NCBI GenBank assembly: GCA_009760855.2
Contig: WPIO01000003.1
Location: 4,963,001-5,027,000 of the forward strand
DNA length: 64,000 bases
Direction: 5' to 3'
Source: Cristatella mucedo
Taxonomy: Eukaryota; Bryozoa; Phylactolaemata; Cristatellidae
Shown: positions 1-11,039 of the stretch, in pieces
Layout of the letters: each line of letters opens with the position of its first letter
Position numbering within the stretch: the first letter of the stretch is position 1
Translations under genes and position numbers: made by a program
The notes under the pieces: model-generated
What the model saw: the letters and a program-made list of their open reading frames with translations, nothing else
Told to the model about the DNA's origin: nothing
Databases searched by the model: none

Positions 1-632
1 TCAAAAAATGAAGTACGTCACAACCAAAAAAGCTATGGCCATTCCTAATCCATGACGGATTTGTGGGATTAGATTTTATATATAAACTTGATTAAAAATC
101 AAAATGTTGATCTGAGGCTACCTCTGACCATAATGCCGTTTAGTTGAACAAACGATGTTGTCACATATCTTAATTGAGTTTTGATAGGCAGGCCAAGTCT
201 AAGCTGTAGAGACTAATTGCCTATCAGGTGGATTAATAAAAAATGTCATACCTCCTCGTCAAGTGGGTTTGTCTCAGATTGAGCCAATTTCTAAAGCCCC
301 TGAATGACCTGTGATCCTCAGAATTATAGACTAGCTATATCTTTCTATGCAGCTAAAGAGAGTAGTTTATAAAGACTTTTCACTTTGAGTTGTATGATAA
401 TTCAACACGTTTCACGCAATTCTTGACCAGTGATACAGTGGATTTTCCCATGCCGTTATCGGTGATACTTCCATTCACAGTTTCTTGCTCGACAATAGTT
501 ATAATATTGACTTCTCAACATCATGCAGTTTCAGGAAGGCTTATCATGTCACTTCATTTTCTGCGTCATAAAATCTATTATACCAAAAGAGGCTCACTAA
601 AATCCACATCGATGAGCAACCATTTAAAATAA

Positions 633-2895
633 TAATAATAATAATCTTGATAAAGCACCCTCAGAGAACTCAATCTCTGCCCAGGTGCTTTACATTTGCT
701 GCAAAAGAAAATGCAACTAAATGTTGAGTAGTATCATGCTTAATAAACAACAACATGAATAACATGAGCACCCTCAGAGAACTTAATCACTGCCCAGGCG
801 CTTTACATTTGCTGCAAAAGAAAATGCAGCTAAATGTTGAGTAGTATCATGCTTAATAAACAACAACATGAATAACATGGTTAGGGGTGACATGCACAGG
901 GTCAGCATGCAAATGTGGTTAGTGGCAGCATGCATAGTGTCAGCACGCATAGGCACATAAAGGACGAATCCCAGGACCCACAAAATGCTGTCCTAAAGTG
1001 GAGTAATATGGCAACTGAGAGGCTCACGACAGACTAGACTAGCTACAGTGTTTTGCACCAGCTGCAATCTCCTGATCGCACTTGCTGGTAGGCCAGTAAG
1101 CAGTGAGTTGCAGAAGTCGTGACGGGATGTCACGAATACATGGACCAGCTTGGACGTGTGAGCCTTATCTAAACAAGCCCAAATTTTAGCAATGTTGTGA
1201 AGCTGGAAATAGGCAGATTTAACAGTGGAGCTGATATGGTCGTCTAACGAGAGGTCGCTTTGGAATATGACACGTAGATTTCCAGCTGATTCAACTAGAG
1301 ATATTCTGGAAGAGGCAATTTTGAGCGTCAGCTTTTCCAATTTGTGAATCAAACAGGGTTTGCCCATAACAAGTACGTTAGTTTTGCTATCGCTTAGTTT
1401 TACAAAATTTGCTGCCATCCCTGTACGGATATTATTAATACAAGCAGCAAGTAAGTTTAGAGAATTTGAGGTGCTCGAAGGCTGGGAGAGATCAAAGCAA
1501 AGCTACAACTGAGTGTCATCTGAATATAAGTGAAAGCCTAGATTGTGCTTGGCAATCACATCAGCAAGAGGGGGAGTATGAACCGTGAAAAGAACCGGCC
1601 CTAGCACGGAGCCCTGAGGAACCCCATATTTCAGAGGAACCTCGGATGATCTTTGTTCATTCACGTCAATAGTCTGAGTTCTCCCAATAGGATAGGTCCT
1701 GAACCACTGCAGAGCAGTGCCAGTGATGCCCAGACGGGATGAGAGGTGCTCTAGAAAAACTTTGTGATAGATGGAATAAAAAGCAGCCGAAAGATCGAGC
1801 AATACAAGCAGAGACAATCTACCCATGTCAGCATTCCTAAGTAGGTCGTTGCATACCCTAAGCAATGATGACTCTGTCCAGTGATAACCTCTAAACCTAG
1901 ACTGGAACTTACTAGCAAGGTGTGAGGTTTAGATATATGATTTTAGCTGGTCCACCATGACCCGTTCTAGTGTCTTTAATAGGAATGGTGGAAGGGAGAC
2001 TAGGTGGTAGTTGCTAAAGTTCTCTAGGTCTAGTATCGATTTCTTGAGAAGTAGCCTGACTACAGCTTTTTTTAAATGTGCTGGGACATTACCTGAGGCA
2101 AATGAAATGATAATTATGTTAGTTATGCATGGCAGCAGCAGATCGATGTAAAGTAGGAGCAGGACAGTGAGAATAGGGTCCAGAGGACTTGTTGTCGTCT
2201 TTGATTGAGATACGAACTTCTGGACTAGATCACTAGTGACCTGTCTAAATGTAGACACTGAGGTGCAGATAGGAATCGGGGAACAGCATTCGAGTGGGGA
2301 TGTTGTCATTGCAGTAATTGATTCCCCGATCGTGTCTACCTTCTGCACAAAGAATCGAGAGAAGCGATCCCCTAGATCATCACAGCGACCATCAGGTAAG
2401 GAGCAAATCTGGCAGCGGTTGAGGAGATGATTTATCGTCGACATCAGCATTTTTTTATTGTGCATCTGTGATTCAACAGTCTTTCAATAGAAGCTAGACT
2501 TGGCCTTTGCTAGCATCGATTGGTATGACCTACAGTAGTCTTTACATGCCTGTAGATGGACAGTCAGTCGTGATCTTGTGTATACTTTTTCAAGCTTTCG
2601 CTTAGTAGACCTGTCTACTTTATTGTCTGTGGTAAACCATAAGCCGACTGGGCTCAGGCGCACAGTGCACTGTGTCAGAATTGCAAACTCGTCAATCGTG
2701 TCAGCTAGTGTCGTGTTGTATCTATCTACCAGTGATGCCATATCGAAGGGAGGACTGAGCAGCAGAGGTAAAGCAGATATTCTCGCACGGACAGCATCGA
2801 TATCAAGGGTCTTGAGGTTTCGCGATTTACAGGTTGTTTTAGAGGAGGAGGTGGGCACACACTGTAGATTAAATGAGATCCGCATGTTGTCAGAC
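633..2895 (-). mobile_element. CR1/L2-lineage LINE, 5'-truncated, degenerate reverse transcriptase
   Basis: The element lies on the minus strand, with its 3' end at a (TAA)n run at 633-645 and a 5' truncation near 2,895. Translated pieces cover the region before the reverse transcriptase (2,484-2,885), the fingers region (1,929-2,465), the palm with LDLSAAF, GVPQGSVLGPVLF and YSDDTQL (1,503-1,865), and the thumb and C-terminus (993-1,418). The frame is broken by stops and shifts. The catalytic YADD of the family is YSDD here. The endonuclease domain is absent. The right arm of the palindrome has an empty site near 22,980, so this insertion is younger than the duplication. Confidence 0.9.
654..879. 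repeat. Tandem duplication (2 x 113 bp) of the LINE 3' end
   Basis: The terminal LINE segment starting AGCACCCTCAGAGAACT at 654 repeats at 767 with only a few substitutions. Only the outer copy carries the (TAA)n end. Other LINE copies in the window have a single unit. Confidence 0.85.
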
Positions 2896-3044
2896 TGATA
2901 ATTGCATCATATAACCTATATATTAGGTTTGGCTATCTGCAGTCACTTCCTTTTCATCATGCGCCGACCTCTGAGCTGCTGAGATTCTTCGACTAGTTCT
3001 TTCACATGAAGAAATAAGGATAATATATAAGCTATAACTAAATT

Positions 3045-3720
3045 TACATAGCACCATCAGATAACTTAATGTAGTCATAGGAAATTCACATATGCTACAA
3101 AGGAAGCATTGTCGAATGGTTGCTAGAAGTATGTTCAATGACAACGAGAATAGCATAGTGGTGACATGCACAGGATCAGCACCAACATATGGTTAGTGGC
3201 AACAGACACAGTATCAGCATTGATTCGTACACAAAGAATAAAGTTGACCCACTAAATACTTTGATAAAGACGTGCATTTTTTAATGTCAACAGGTCAGAG
3301 GAAGTCGTGACACTAGTCTGTAGTGAGTGTCACACTTTGACAGCGTAAGCCCTATGGTCAGGGTCTCCACAGAATTTGAGGTTCGTACAAGGTGCAGGTA
3401 AATGGTTAGATTCCAAGAAGTGGTTTGTGCAACACTTACTGTGGTGGGGCAGCAGATCTGATACGCGGGCTGACGTCGAAGAATGAATGGACCGAAGAGT
3501 GATTGACTGCACTTTGAAGTCGATGCATTGCTTCACTGAGAGTCAGTGTGGTATGCTAAAAATGTCGTGTGTGGAAACTATGAAGCCCAGGACAAACAAG
3601 CCTGGATATAGAGTAATGAGGCAACTATAAGCACCTGATTGACCTCACCCGTAGCACGCAAGCATTGAGTCACATACATCATGACGGGATATTGCAAATG
3701 CTTAAAACATGTTTGACTTA
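3045..3720 (-). mobile_element. Old degenerate LINE 3' portion (present in both arms)
   Basis: On the minus strand, 3,330-3,536 encodes a diverged version of the LINE C-terminal region (RIDFKVLS...LPHQAKHRTTRF-like), followed towards 3,045 by the characteristic LINE 3' UTR. Its partner in the other arm is 22,200-22,860 on the plus strand. The insertion therefore predates the inverted duplication, which fits its greater decay compared with the copies at 633 and 4,447. Confidence 0.75.
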
Positions 3721-4446
3721 GTAACCCTATCTAATATTGAAACCGTGTCTCTCAATACTGATTTAAAACCGCCTTGCCTAAAATGATTCAGGCGATTGAA
3801 TGGTCAAGCTCTGCTTTTTGATGGATTTATGTTTTGGATACATCAGTGTCTAGATTGATATATGTCGCTAGTTCTAAACGTTCATGCACAAAGGCAAATG
3901 CACTTAAATCTTAAGGCTATTAAAAAAATTCTTAAACACGTAGGACTTTTTCAAAATCTGGGCTTAATAACACTCCAATAATGTGCGAGTAGCATGTAAC
4001 ATATACAGGCAATACTTACAGTTCCTTTGAATTATCATATTTTGGGAATTGTATATCTTTGGCCAAACTGCTACACTCATCCAAAAGTAGAGCCAAGCCA
4101 AAAGTTTTTAAGTGTTTCTAAATTACAAAGAGCAAAAGTGCAACATTTATATTTTAACTTTGTGAATGATTCATAGTTTCAAAATTAAAAAACTCTGAAG
4201 CCATAGAATGAATAATTTAAAGGATAAAAAGTATTATTTGCTCGAGTTGTTCTAAGCAGTTGGGGTCTCCATCTGCTGAACCACTAAGATTGTGATATCA
4301 TCAGAAGCTTAAAAAATGTTGCCCTCCAGCCCGGTGATACAATTGGAAAGGTTTTTTGAAGTTAATTCATTAAGTTCACAGATATTCCTAGCATTGGAGA
4401 TTGATAGAGTTTTGTCAGAGCATGGTGATTTTGAACGATCCTTCAG
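3721..4446. other. No gene seen; palindrome-arm sequence
   Basis: AT-rich arm sequence without recognisable coding potential. Parts pair with 21,950-22,200 and with 18,080-18,440 in the right arm. A short minus-strand frame at 4,309-4,500 has a counterpart on the plus strand at 18,086-18,277, but the two have mainly amino-acid-changing differences, so I do not call a gene. Confidence 0.5.
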
Positions 4447-4999
4447 ATGAAGCAACGGATTGAATTCAAGGTTTTGTCGCTCACTTTTAGGTCTCTTCAT
4501 TCTATGGCTCCAGCCTATCTTTCAGATATACTACCCCATCAGGCCAAGCATCGCACCACTCGCTTTTCGGAATCCAACAGTCTAGAAATACCTCGTACAA
4601 ACCTTAAATCCTTTGGAGACCGTGCATTTAGCTCGTATGCTCCCAAAGCATGGAACTCCATCCCGACCTGCATCAGAACATCCCCTGACCTGACCACATT
4701 TAAAAGAAACTTAAAAACACACCTATTTAGGACAGCATTTAGTGGGTCCCTGTGATTCGTCCTTGATTTGCTTATGCGTGCTGACACTGTGCATGCTGCC
4801 ACTAACCACATTTGCATGCTGACCCTGTGCATGTCACCCCTAACCGTATTGTTCATTTTGTTTGTTTTTCAAGCATGATTTTACTTACTATTCTATTGCG
4901 TATCACTTTGCAGCAAATGTAAAGCGCCTAGAAAGAGATTAAGTTCTCTGAGGGCGCTTTATCAAGTGCAATATCATTATTATATTATTATTATTATTA
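4447..4999 (+). mobile_element. Young 5'-truncated LINE copy with intact C-terminal frame
   Basis: A plus-strand LINE fragment encoding the last 102 residues of ORF2 without a break (4,447-4,755, ending FRTAFSGSL and stop), then the family 3' UTR, then an (ATT)n end near 4,999. It is close in sequence to the long-ORF copy at 33,062-35,251. The homologous point in the right arm (about 18,043-18,058) has no insertion. Confidence 0.88.
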
Positions 5000-6110
5000 T
5001 AAGTACTATGACTATGACATAGACAATGGAGCGACTAGTGACTATGCAGAACTGAACTAGCTGTTCTCAAATTAAAATCTTCTAAGCATACCTTAAAAAC
5101 CAATACTTACCGTTTTAGAAAACCACTGAGAGGACACAAACTCTGGAATTAGCATTAATGCGTTCCTCATTTAAGAAGATCGAAAAGAAATATTTGATGG
5201 CCAACGCAAGAGTAAAACAAGTATTTTTAACTAATCATATCAAAGGGTGCATTAAAAATAATATAAAATCGACCGAAAACCGTAACTTACGAGAAAAGGT
5301 TGCCCAGGATAGCAAAATAGACCATCGCAAAGTCGAAAGTGCCAAGAATACTTAAGATAAACGGCACGTATGCCTAGGGACAGCTTTAAAAGTCTCAACA
5401 GCAGCATTATTTAAGTTCATTTATGTAAAGGGTAAACAAAGCTTGCAGATACTTTACGTTAGAACACCTCTCACCTCCCAACGTCGGAGGAACAGCCGTA
5501 GGTTCCAGACCATCGTCTTCATTATCTTCAATTAAATCGGCAATAGTGATCTGCTTAGACAATTTAGCCTGTAGCATAATTCTATCTAACGTTGACAATT
5601 TAGAACAGCTAATTACCCAATGCTAATCCAAAAATATTGAAGTGAATTTCATTATACAATAATTGTAAAAATAATAAGAATAACACAATTGTATTGCTTC
5701 CTGAGAGAACAAAGTCTCTTTCTATGCACTTTAAAGATGCCATATAGAAATAAAGACCTAATACATACTTAATTACTAATATTTGTGTACATAAAAATCA
5801 GAAATTATTCTTTTGACACACTCAACCAAAGCTGTAGATAATAATTTAAGAATTAGTACAGCCAATATTATTTTATACGAAACGTGACATGCCGAGTCAA
5901 TGGGAATAAGGTTTATAAAATAACATTATCGGCCAATGCAGCAATTTCAAGTCTAAAAGTGATTTCAAGTCCTAGCACAGCTAATGACATTCTTTCCATA
6001 CTCTACACGAGCTTGATAAAGCTCAAAGGCTGCACAAACACATAGTTATTGGCATTATAAGAATAAACCTTAATTTAAAAGACTTGTAACTGTGATTAAC
6101 TTAACTACCT
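5000..6110. other. No gene seen; palindrome-arm sequence with an old LINE tail
   Basis: The stretch is homologous in inverted orientation to 16,150-18,070. A decayed LINE 3' end in minus orientation is visible at about 5,670-5,760 (TAATAAGAATAA, then GAGAACAAAGTCTCTTTCTA). Its partner lies at 17,225-17,330. Short open frames at 5,158-5,355 and 5,407-5,598 have no support beyond length. Confidence 0.5.
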
Positions 6111-6517
6111 TATAGAAAAGTAAGTATGTACTAAATCTAGACGTTTTATTTCCAAAACTAGTTGTCAACAAATGCGAAATCAAAAAATGCTGATGTTTAT
6201 GATAAACCGTCTACTTACCACTCCCAGATTAGCTCCTTACCTATTTATAATTGTGTTGATTAAACCAATGGCTTCTCCGGCTTCTGTGTTAACTAAATAC
6301 ACACAAGCCTATACAGTTGATTCCTGTGGTGGCATTATTTCCTCTGCTATCATGTACCTCAATTCCGTGGGTTACCTCAATATCTACATTCGAGGGGCTA
6401 GTAGTGACCTCATCCTGAAGTTATTATTCCAATAGAATGGTGACTAATCGTCTAGGCCGTAGTCCCAAAGTAGTGCTTTTACGATGCATACATCACCACC
6501 TGTCAACAATGCCTGAC

Positions 6518-6544
6518 ATCGCTTATATATATAAATATATATAA

Positions 6545-6580
<36 letters not shown>

Positions 6581-6605
6581 ATGTATATGTGTGTGTGTGC
6601 ATGTG
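6518..6605. repeat. (TA)n and (TG)n compound microsatellite
   Basis: A TATATAAA-rich tract runs into TATATA and then GTGTGT. The right arm has a comparable compound tract at 15,628-15,702 in the mirrored position, so the seed predates the duplication. Confidence 0.9.
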
Positions 6606-6789
6606 TATTTCGTTTTCCTCAGGTTATGTCTAGGCACTGTTAAGAAAGCTGTAGTCAGTACACAAATCAAGAAAGCATCGCTATTGAGTCATTTCTTCAT
6701 TCTGTCCTCCGAAACGACAGGCTAACGAAATGCAGCTCCGATTGGTTTACAGCCTTCAATCCATACCACACCGAACATCTTCGATCACC

Positions 6790-6792
6790 CGT

Positions 6793-6840
<48 letters not shown>

Positions 6841-6861
6841 ATGCGTCTGTGTGTGTGTGTT
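6790..6861. repeat. (GT)n microsatellite
   Basis: A near-pure GT dinucleotide tract with an ATGCGTC interruption at about 6,840. Confidence 0.92.
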
Positions 6862-7945
6862 TCCGATTGAGTCTGTATTACAACTTGGACCAATGATCAG
6901 AGAAGCAAAGGTGGAGCCTTGTATGTCTCATATAGAAGCAGACCTGAGGCTTATTATTTAATGATGTTCCCAACATTTTTATCCGGTCTGCCGTGCGCTT
7001 AACGCGATTTTGGAATTCAATTAAATAGGGATTATTTAGATGAACTATGCTGACCTGAGCAACTTGTGCTCAGCCTCACTGCAATCATATCTATCGAAGA
7101 CGATGAAACGATTCATGGAAAACCAGCTGAACTCGTACATTGAAACTTCGCACCGAGCTAGCAAGTTCATGTCTGGTTCTGAAGCTAGCAAGCATTGCTT
7201 CACGTGTATAACACTCTTCTTAGCAATGCAAACTTCCGAAGAGGGTTTTGACTGTTCTTGCTCAATCTTTGGGCGGCTTTTGATACTATCGATTGCTAAG
7301 TCCTTCTCTAGTACCTCTCTATCAACATAAGTATCACGGGTACTGCACAGCGATGTTTCAGATCGAAAATCAGTTGGAGACTCCACAATATTGATGTTAA
7401 ATGAGAAGGATCGCATTAGAAACCGCTGAAGTATGGATATCTCAGGGCTCTGTAATTGGTCTTATTCTTTTCCCGGTTTTTACAATTCCTCTTTAAAAAT
7501 TGATTTCAGGGCATAACCGAGTCCTTTACTTCTATGTGTGTGACTCCCAGTTGTTTCCTAATGTCAATCCGTCCCAGCCCTCGAGCACCTACATTTCTCT
7601 CAACTTTCTTGCGGCATGTATTGATGAGACCCGGACGTGGATGAAAGCAAAACTTCTCAAATTGAATAATGATAAAATAAATTACTAGTTCTGGTTATCA
7701 AGCAGACTTCGTGATCTGGAAAAAATTGAATGCTCAAAACATGTTCTGTCAGCTTATCTTCTGTTTAGGCTGGCAAAATATAGGTGTTCAGTTAAAAAGT
7801 TGACCTTGCATTAGACGACCACATCAGCTCAACAGTCACATCTGAAATTTTCAGCTAAATAAGTCACATCTGTAAATTTTCACCTACATAACTGCTTTAA
7901 TTTGTGCTCATGTAGACAAGGATGCTACCTCCAAATTGGTCCTTA

Positions 7946-8590
7946 ATAATAATAATAATGCAGTTGATAAAGCGCCCTCAGAGAACTCGATCTCGTTCCA
8001 GGTGTTTTACATTTGCTGCAAAGGAAAATGCAATTGAATGTTGAGTAATATAATGCTTAATAAACAAAAAACCTGAATAACATGGTTAGGTGTGACATGC
8101 ACAGGGTCAGCATGCAAATTTGGTTAGTGGCAGCATGCATAGTGTCAGCAAGCATAGGCACATAAAGGACGAATCACAGGGACCCACAAAATGCTGTCCT
8201 AAATAGGTGTGTTTTTAAGTTCTTTTTACATTATGTCAAGTCAGGGAATGTTCTGATGTAAGTCGGGATTGTGAGTTTGAAGCTTTGAGAGCATGCGAAC
8301 TAAATTCGCGGTCTCCAAAGGATTTGAGGTTTGTAGGAGGAATTGATAGACTGTTGGATTCCAAAAAGCGGGTGCTACGATGCTTGACCTGGTGAAGGAG
8401 TAGATCTGAGAAATAGGCTGGAGCCAAAGAATAAAGTGACCTAAAAGTGAACGACAAAACCTTACAGTCAATCCGTTGCTTTTCTAGCAGCCATTGCAAG
8501 TCGGCGAGAAGTGGTGTGATGCGGCAACTGTGATGCTCACGACAGACAAGCCTAGCTGCAGCGTTTTGCACCAGCTGCAATCGTCCATCG
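7946..8590 (-). mobile_element. LINE 3' fragment nested inside the older LINE
   Basis: A minus-strand element. The (TAA)n end is at about 7,946-7,960, the 3' UTR runs to about 8,220, and the C-terminal coding region lies at 8,236-8,580 (QLVQNAAARLVCREH and FRSLYSLAPAYFSDLL are readable). It splits the older plus-strand LINE between its DATSKLV and AFVTSR codons. The flanks CAAATTGGTCC (left) and CAAATCAGTCC (right) look like a decayed target-site duplication. Confidence 0.85.
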
Positions 8591-9482
8591 TCACAAATTC
8601 AAATCAGTCCGTGCATTTGTGACATCCCGTAGTGACTTCGGAATTCACCGTTTGCTGGTCTACTGACTTGTGCATTCGCAAGCTGACAGCTGGTGCACAA
8701 CTCCACATTCCGGTTTTGCTACTTTTAAGGTCCGGCTGCTGCATATCTCTACTCCAGGACAACTCTCATCAGCTCGACTTCAAGGTTATGTCAATCATAG
8801 CTAGGTCACTTTCATCTTTGGCTTTAGCCTACTGATTGGATCTACTCTCCATCAGGCAAAGCATTTTAAGCATCGGCTTTTTTTAATCTCATCGTTTACC
8901 TACCTACAAGTAGTGTGCACTCAAATATTTGGAGATCTAGGTTTAGCTCAATTACTCCCAATTCCTAGAAGCTCATTTCGCGCAGGCTCAATATCAACCG
9001 ATGACTAAATAAATGAATTTTTTAAATAAGCTACGAATGTATCCATTCATCGCAACATTTATTGAATTCATTTTATTCGATATTCGTGTGATTATGGGTG
9101 CTGATCAAGAGCAGGCAACCAATAGCCTCGTTGGCAGTTTTCCGTCGGCACTTAACAATTAAACATATTATGCTTGGTGACAGTGAGTTTGCGAACTTTA
9201 ACCATTTGATAATCATTCTTGAGAACAAAATTTAAAGTGCGTAGAAAAAAATTAAATTTGCCGAGGGTACTTTACAAATGAGTAAGTATTTTTAGAGTAT
9301 TCCTGAATATATTTGGTAAAATTTACGGTTCACAAGAAAAGTTATTAGATTGAAGAAAACCTTTAAATATCAGCATCGTATTGTTTTAGAACTTTACCTA
9401 TTATAGTTTAGGGATTTGCGATATTCCTTAAAGGCCGCTGCAATTCGCATTGTCAAGAACCTCCTCTATCCCGCTATTTTAC

Positions 9483-9950
9483 TCACCTAAAACTTGATCA
9501 GAAATCGGCTGCACGCCATGTATCTCATCACATGCATAGCTGCTACATCGCACCTTTGTCTTTGTGATTCCGTTTCGCCATATCGAATAGATCCTATGAT
9601 TCGCTTTTTGTCGGAAATATGCAACTGTGCATATCTCGATGTTGGAACTCCTTGCAAACTTGATGGTTGACTGTCTAGCTTCATGAATTCTCTTTCGCAG
9701 AGTTAGCTGCCAATAAGGCTGGTCTTTAATTAAAGGCAATATATTTTTCCTATCGGGAAATTGAAATATCATGTTCGTTGTCCCGTATCCAACGAAAGTT
9801 GCGATCCCGCTTTTCGCCTTAATCGCCATTTCAACCAATAAAGAGAAACCTGAAGCTGAAAATTCCATGGATGTTGGCCGGAATATGGTTCTAGTTTTTG
9901 CATGTTTTTCTTAGTATGGTAGTTATTTTTTAAAGCCCACTGAGAATTAG
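9483..9950 (-). CDS. Hypothetical ORF, possible exon with 5' splice donor
   Basis: An uninterrupted minus-strand frame of about 155 codons. An internal ATG lies at 9,866-9,868 (MEFSASGF), and the frame ends VLGE then stop. I do not recognise the protein. It is basic and mixed in composition, with no membrane segment, signal peptide or repeats. The frame ends at TTTTAG|GTGAGT, a strong consensus splice donor just before the stop, so it could be an exon cut off at about 9,486. Just upstream (around 9,870-9,900) the sequence has a clear right-arm homologue at 15,310-15,350, but the ORF body has none. It may equally be a chance ORF or a transposon fragment. Confidence 0.3.
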
Positions 9951-10814
9951 ACCACGCCTATCGCAATGCGTCAACCATCTTTTACAATCTTGAGCCTGAT
10001 AGCTCCTAGATAGACATTTGCTCTATTTTAAGGCACTTTACTAGTAAACTATTGTCAGTGTTACATAAAAACACCCAAATAGCAGAGACTGTTTACCATT
10101 CAGCGATCTCCATTGGTTGGTGCTTATTCTGAATCCATTAAAAGTCATGCAAGTAATACTGAAACAGTAGTATCCTGGCGAGAACTCACTCGAATCTTTA
10201 TAGCTCCCTTTCGCGTGTGAGGAACAAATCACAACATAACCATTTAAATGTATTAAAATAATTATAATAAGACAAAATGTAGAGCTAATGTCTTAGTTTG
10301 CTGTTAATTATTTTTAACAAAGCGGTTTTAACCCAGTGTAGGAAGAACTCAGCTGTAAATGCTCTCAGCAAAAGAATTGCTGGTGACCTTGGCTAGTGAA
10401 TGAATAACGCGATGGAAACAATTGGTACTTCAAATCAAGTGGAGCCACACTGTCTAATTAACTTAATTAGCAGAGATTGTTTATCTTGTTCAAATTTCAC
10501 CTCATGGGCATATTTGGTTGAGCAGCCTATCACCACCAGCAACGATCAATACAGTATTTTAAATAACAAAGACAGCCTGAATATCTTTAGTTCACCTACG
10601 TACTCTTACAAGCAGCTGCTCGATGATTCACCGTCTGGTTGGAGTGCAGTATTTCCAAGTCTAAGCTTTCCGAAAACGGGCGTTACCTGGCCGGTTGTCG
10701 GTTGGCAATAAACTAAATTTCGTTGTTTGTGAAATGTATTCTGGTGTAACGTGTTGATTACTTCCTGGGATTTCCTTGATCTTTTTCCATGGCTCTGAAA
10801 GAGAGATGGCTTGG

Positions 10815-11039
10815 TTAATGCAGCTCAACAATAACTGCTGACGTTTGATGGTTCGATCGAGCAGCTATAGACTCACTCCGAATGGTAGAATACCACCCGA
10901 TAGGATAAGTCGGGCGGAAGGCGAGATCCAAGTAATCTCTGTTGCAGCCAGAAGCTTCATCTCTAAAGACTCCAAAGTAAATGTATAAAATTGACCAAGT
11001 ATGCAAGCACGTAAAATTGCCAACAAAAAGGCGTTTCAT
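10815..11039 (-). CDS. Hypothetical conserved ORF, left-arm copy
   Basis: A minus-strand frame of 74 codons from an ATG at 11,037-11,039 to a TAA. The core WSILYIYFGVFRDEA, then GC, then YLDLAF, then PIG, is shared with the right-arm frame at 14,134-14,442. In 38 aligned codons I count 13 differences: 7 at third positions, 4 at first, 2 at second. Identity there is near 89 percent, higher than most of the arms. That pattern hints at past coding constraint. The left copy acquires a stop where the right copy stays open, and it lacks the GT of the possible donor seen on the right. I do not recognise the family. Confidence 0.3.
   Translation of the reverse strand: MKRLFVGNFTCLHTWSILYIYFGVFRDEASGCNRDYLDLAFRPTYPIGWYSTIRSESIAARSNHQTSAVIVELH

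Larger units (their letters stand above)
6111..9290 (+). mobile_element. Old plus-strand LINE, rearranged and interrupted
   Basis: Fragments of ORF2 run in order on the plus strand. 6,172-6,435 resembles the MLMSTINHLLNRSQ region. 7,040-7,330 resembles DLSNYRPVSLLPFLSKTLER through LDLSAAFDTIDHKV. 7,440-7,690 covers the PQGSVLG to LKLNDDKT region. About 8,600-9,290 covers the C-terminal region and 3' tail. (TA)n/(GT)n microsatellites and about 320 bp of other sequence interrupt it at 6,518-7,010, and a younger minus-strand LINE is nested at about 7,946-8,590. The N-terminal part has an inverted partner at 15,450-16,150, so it predates the palindrome. Confidence 0.75.

Noticed and set aside
2236-2898. 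Plus-strand ORFs of 64 and 106 codons
   Set aside because: They lie antisense to LINE coding sequence on the minus strand and are shadow frames.
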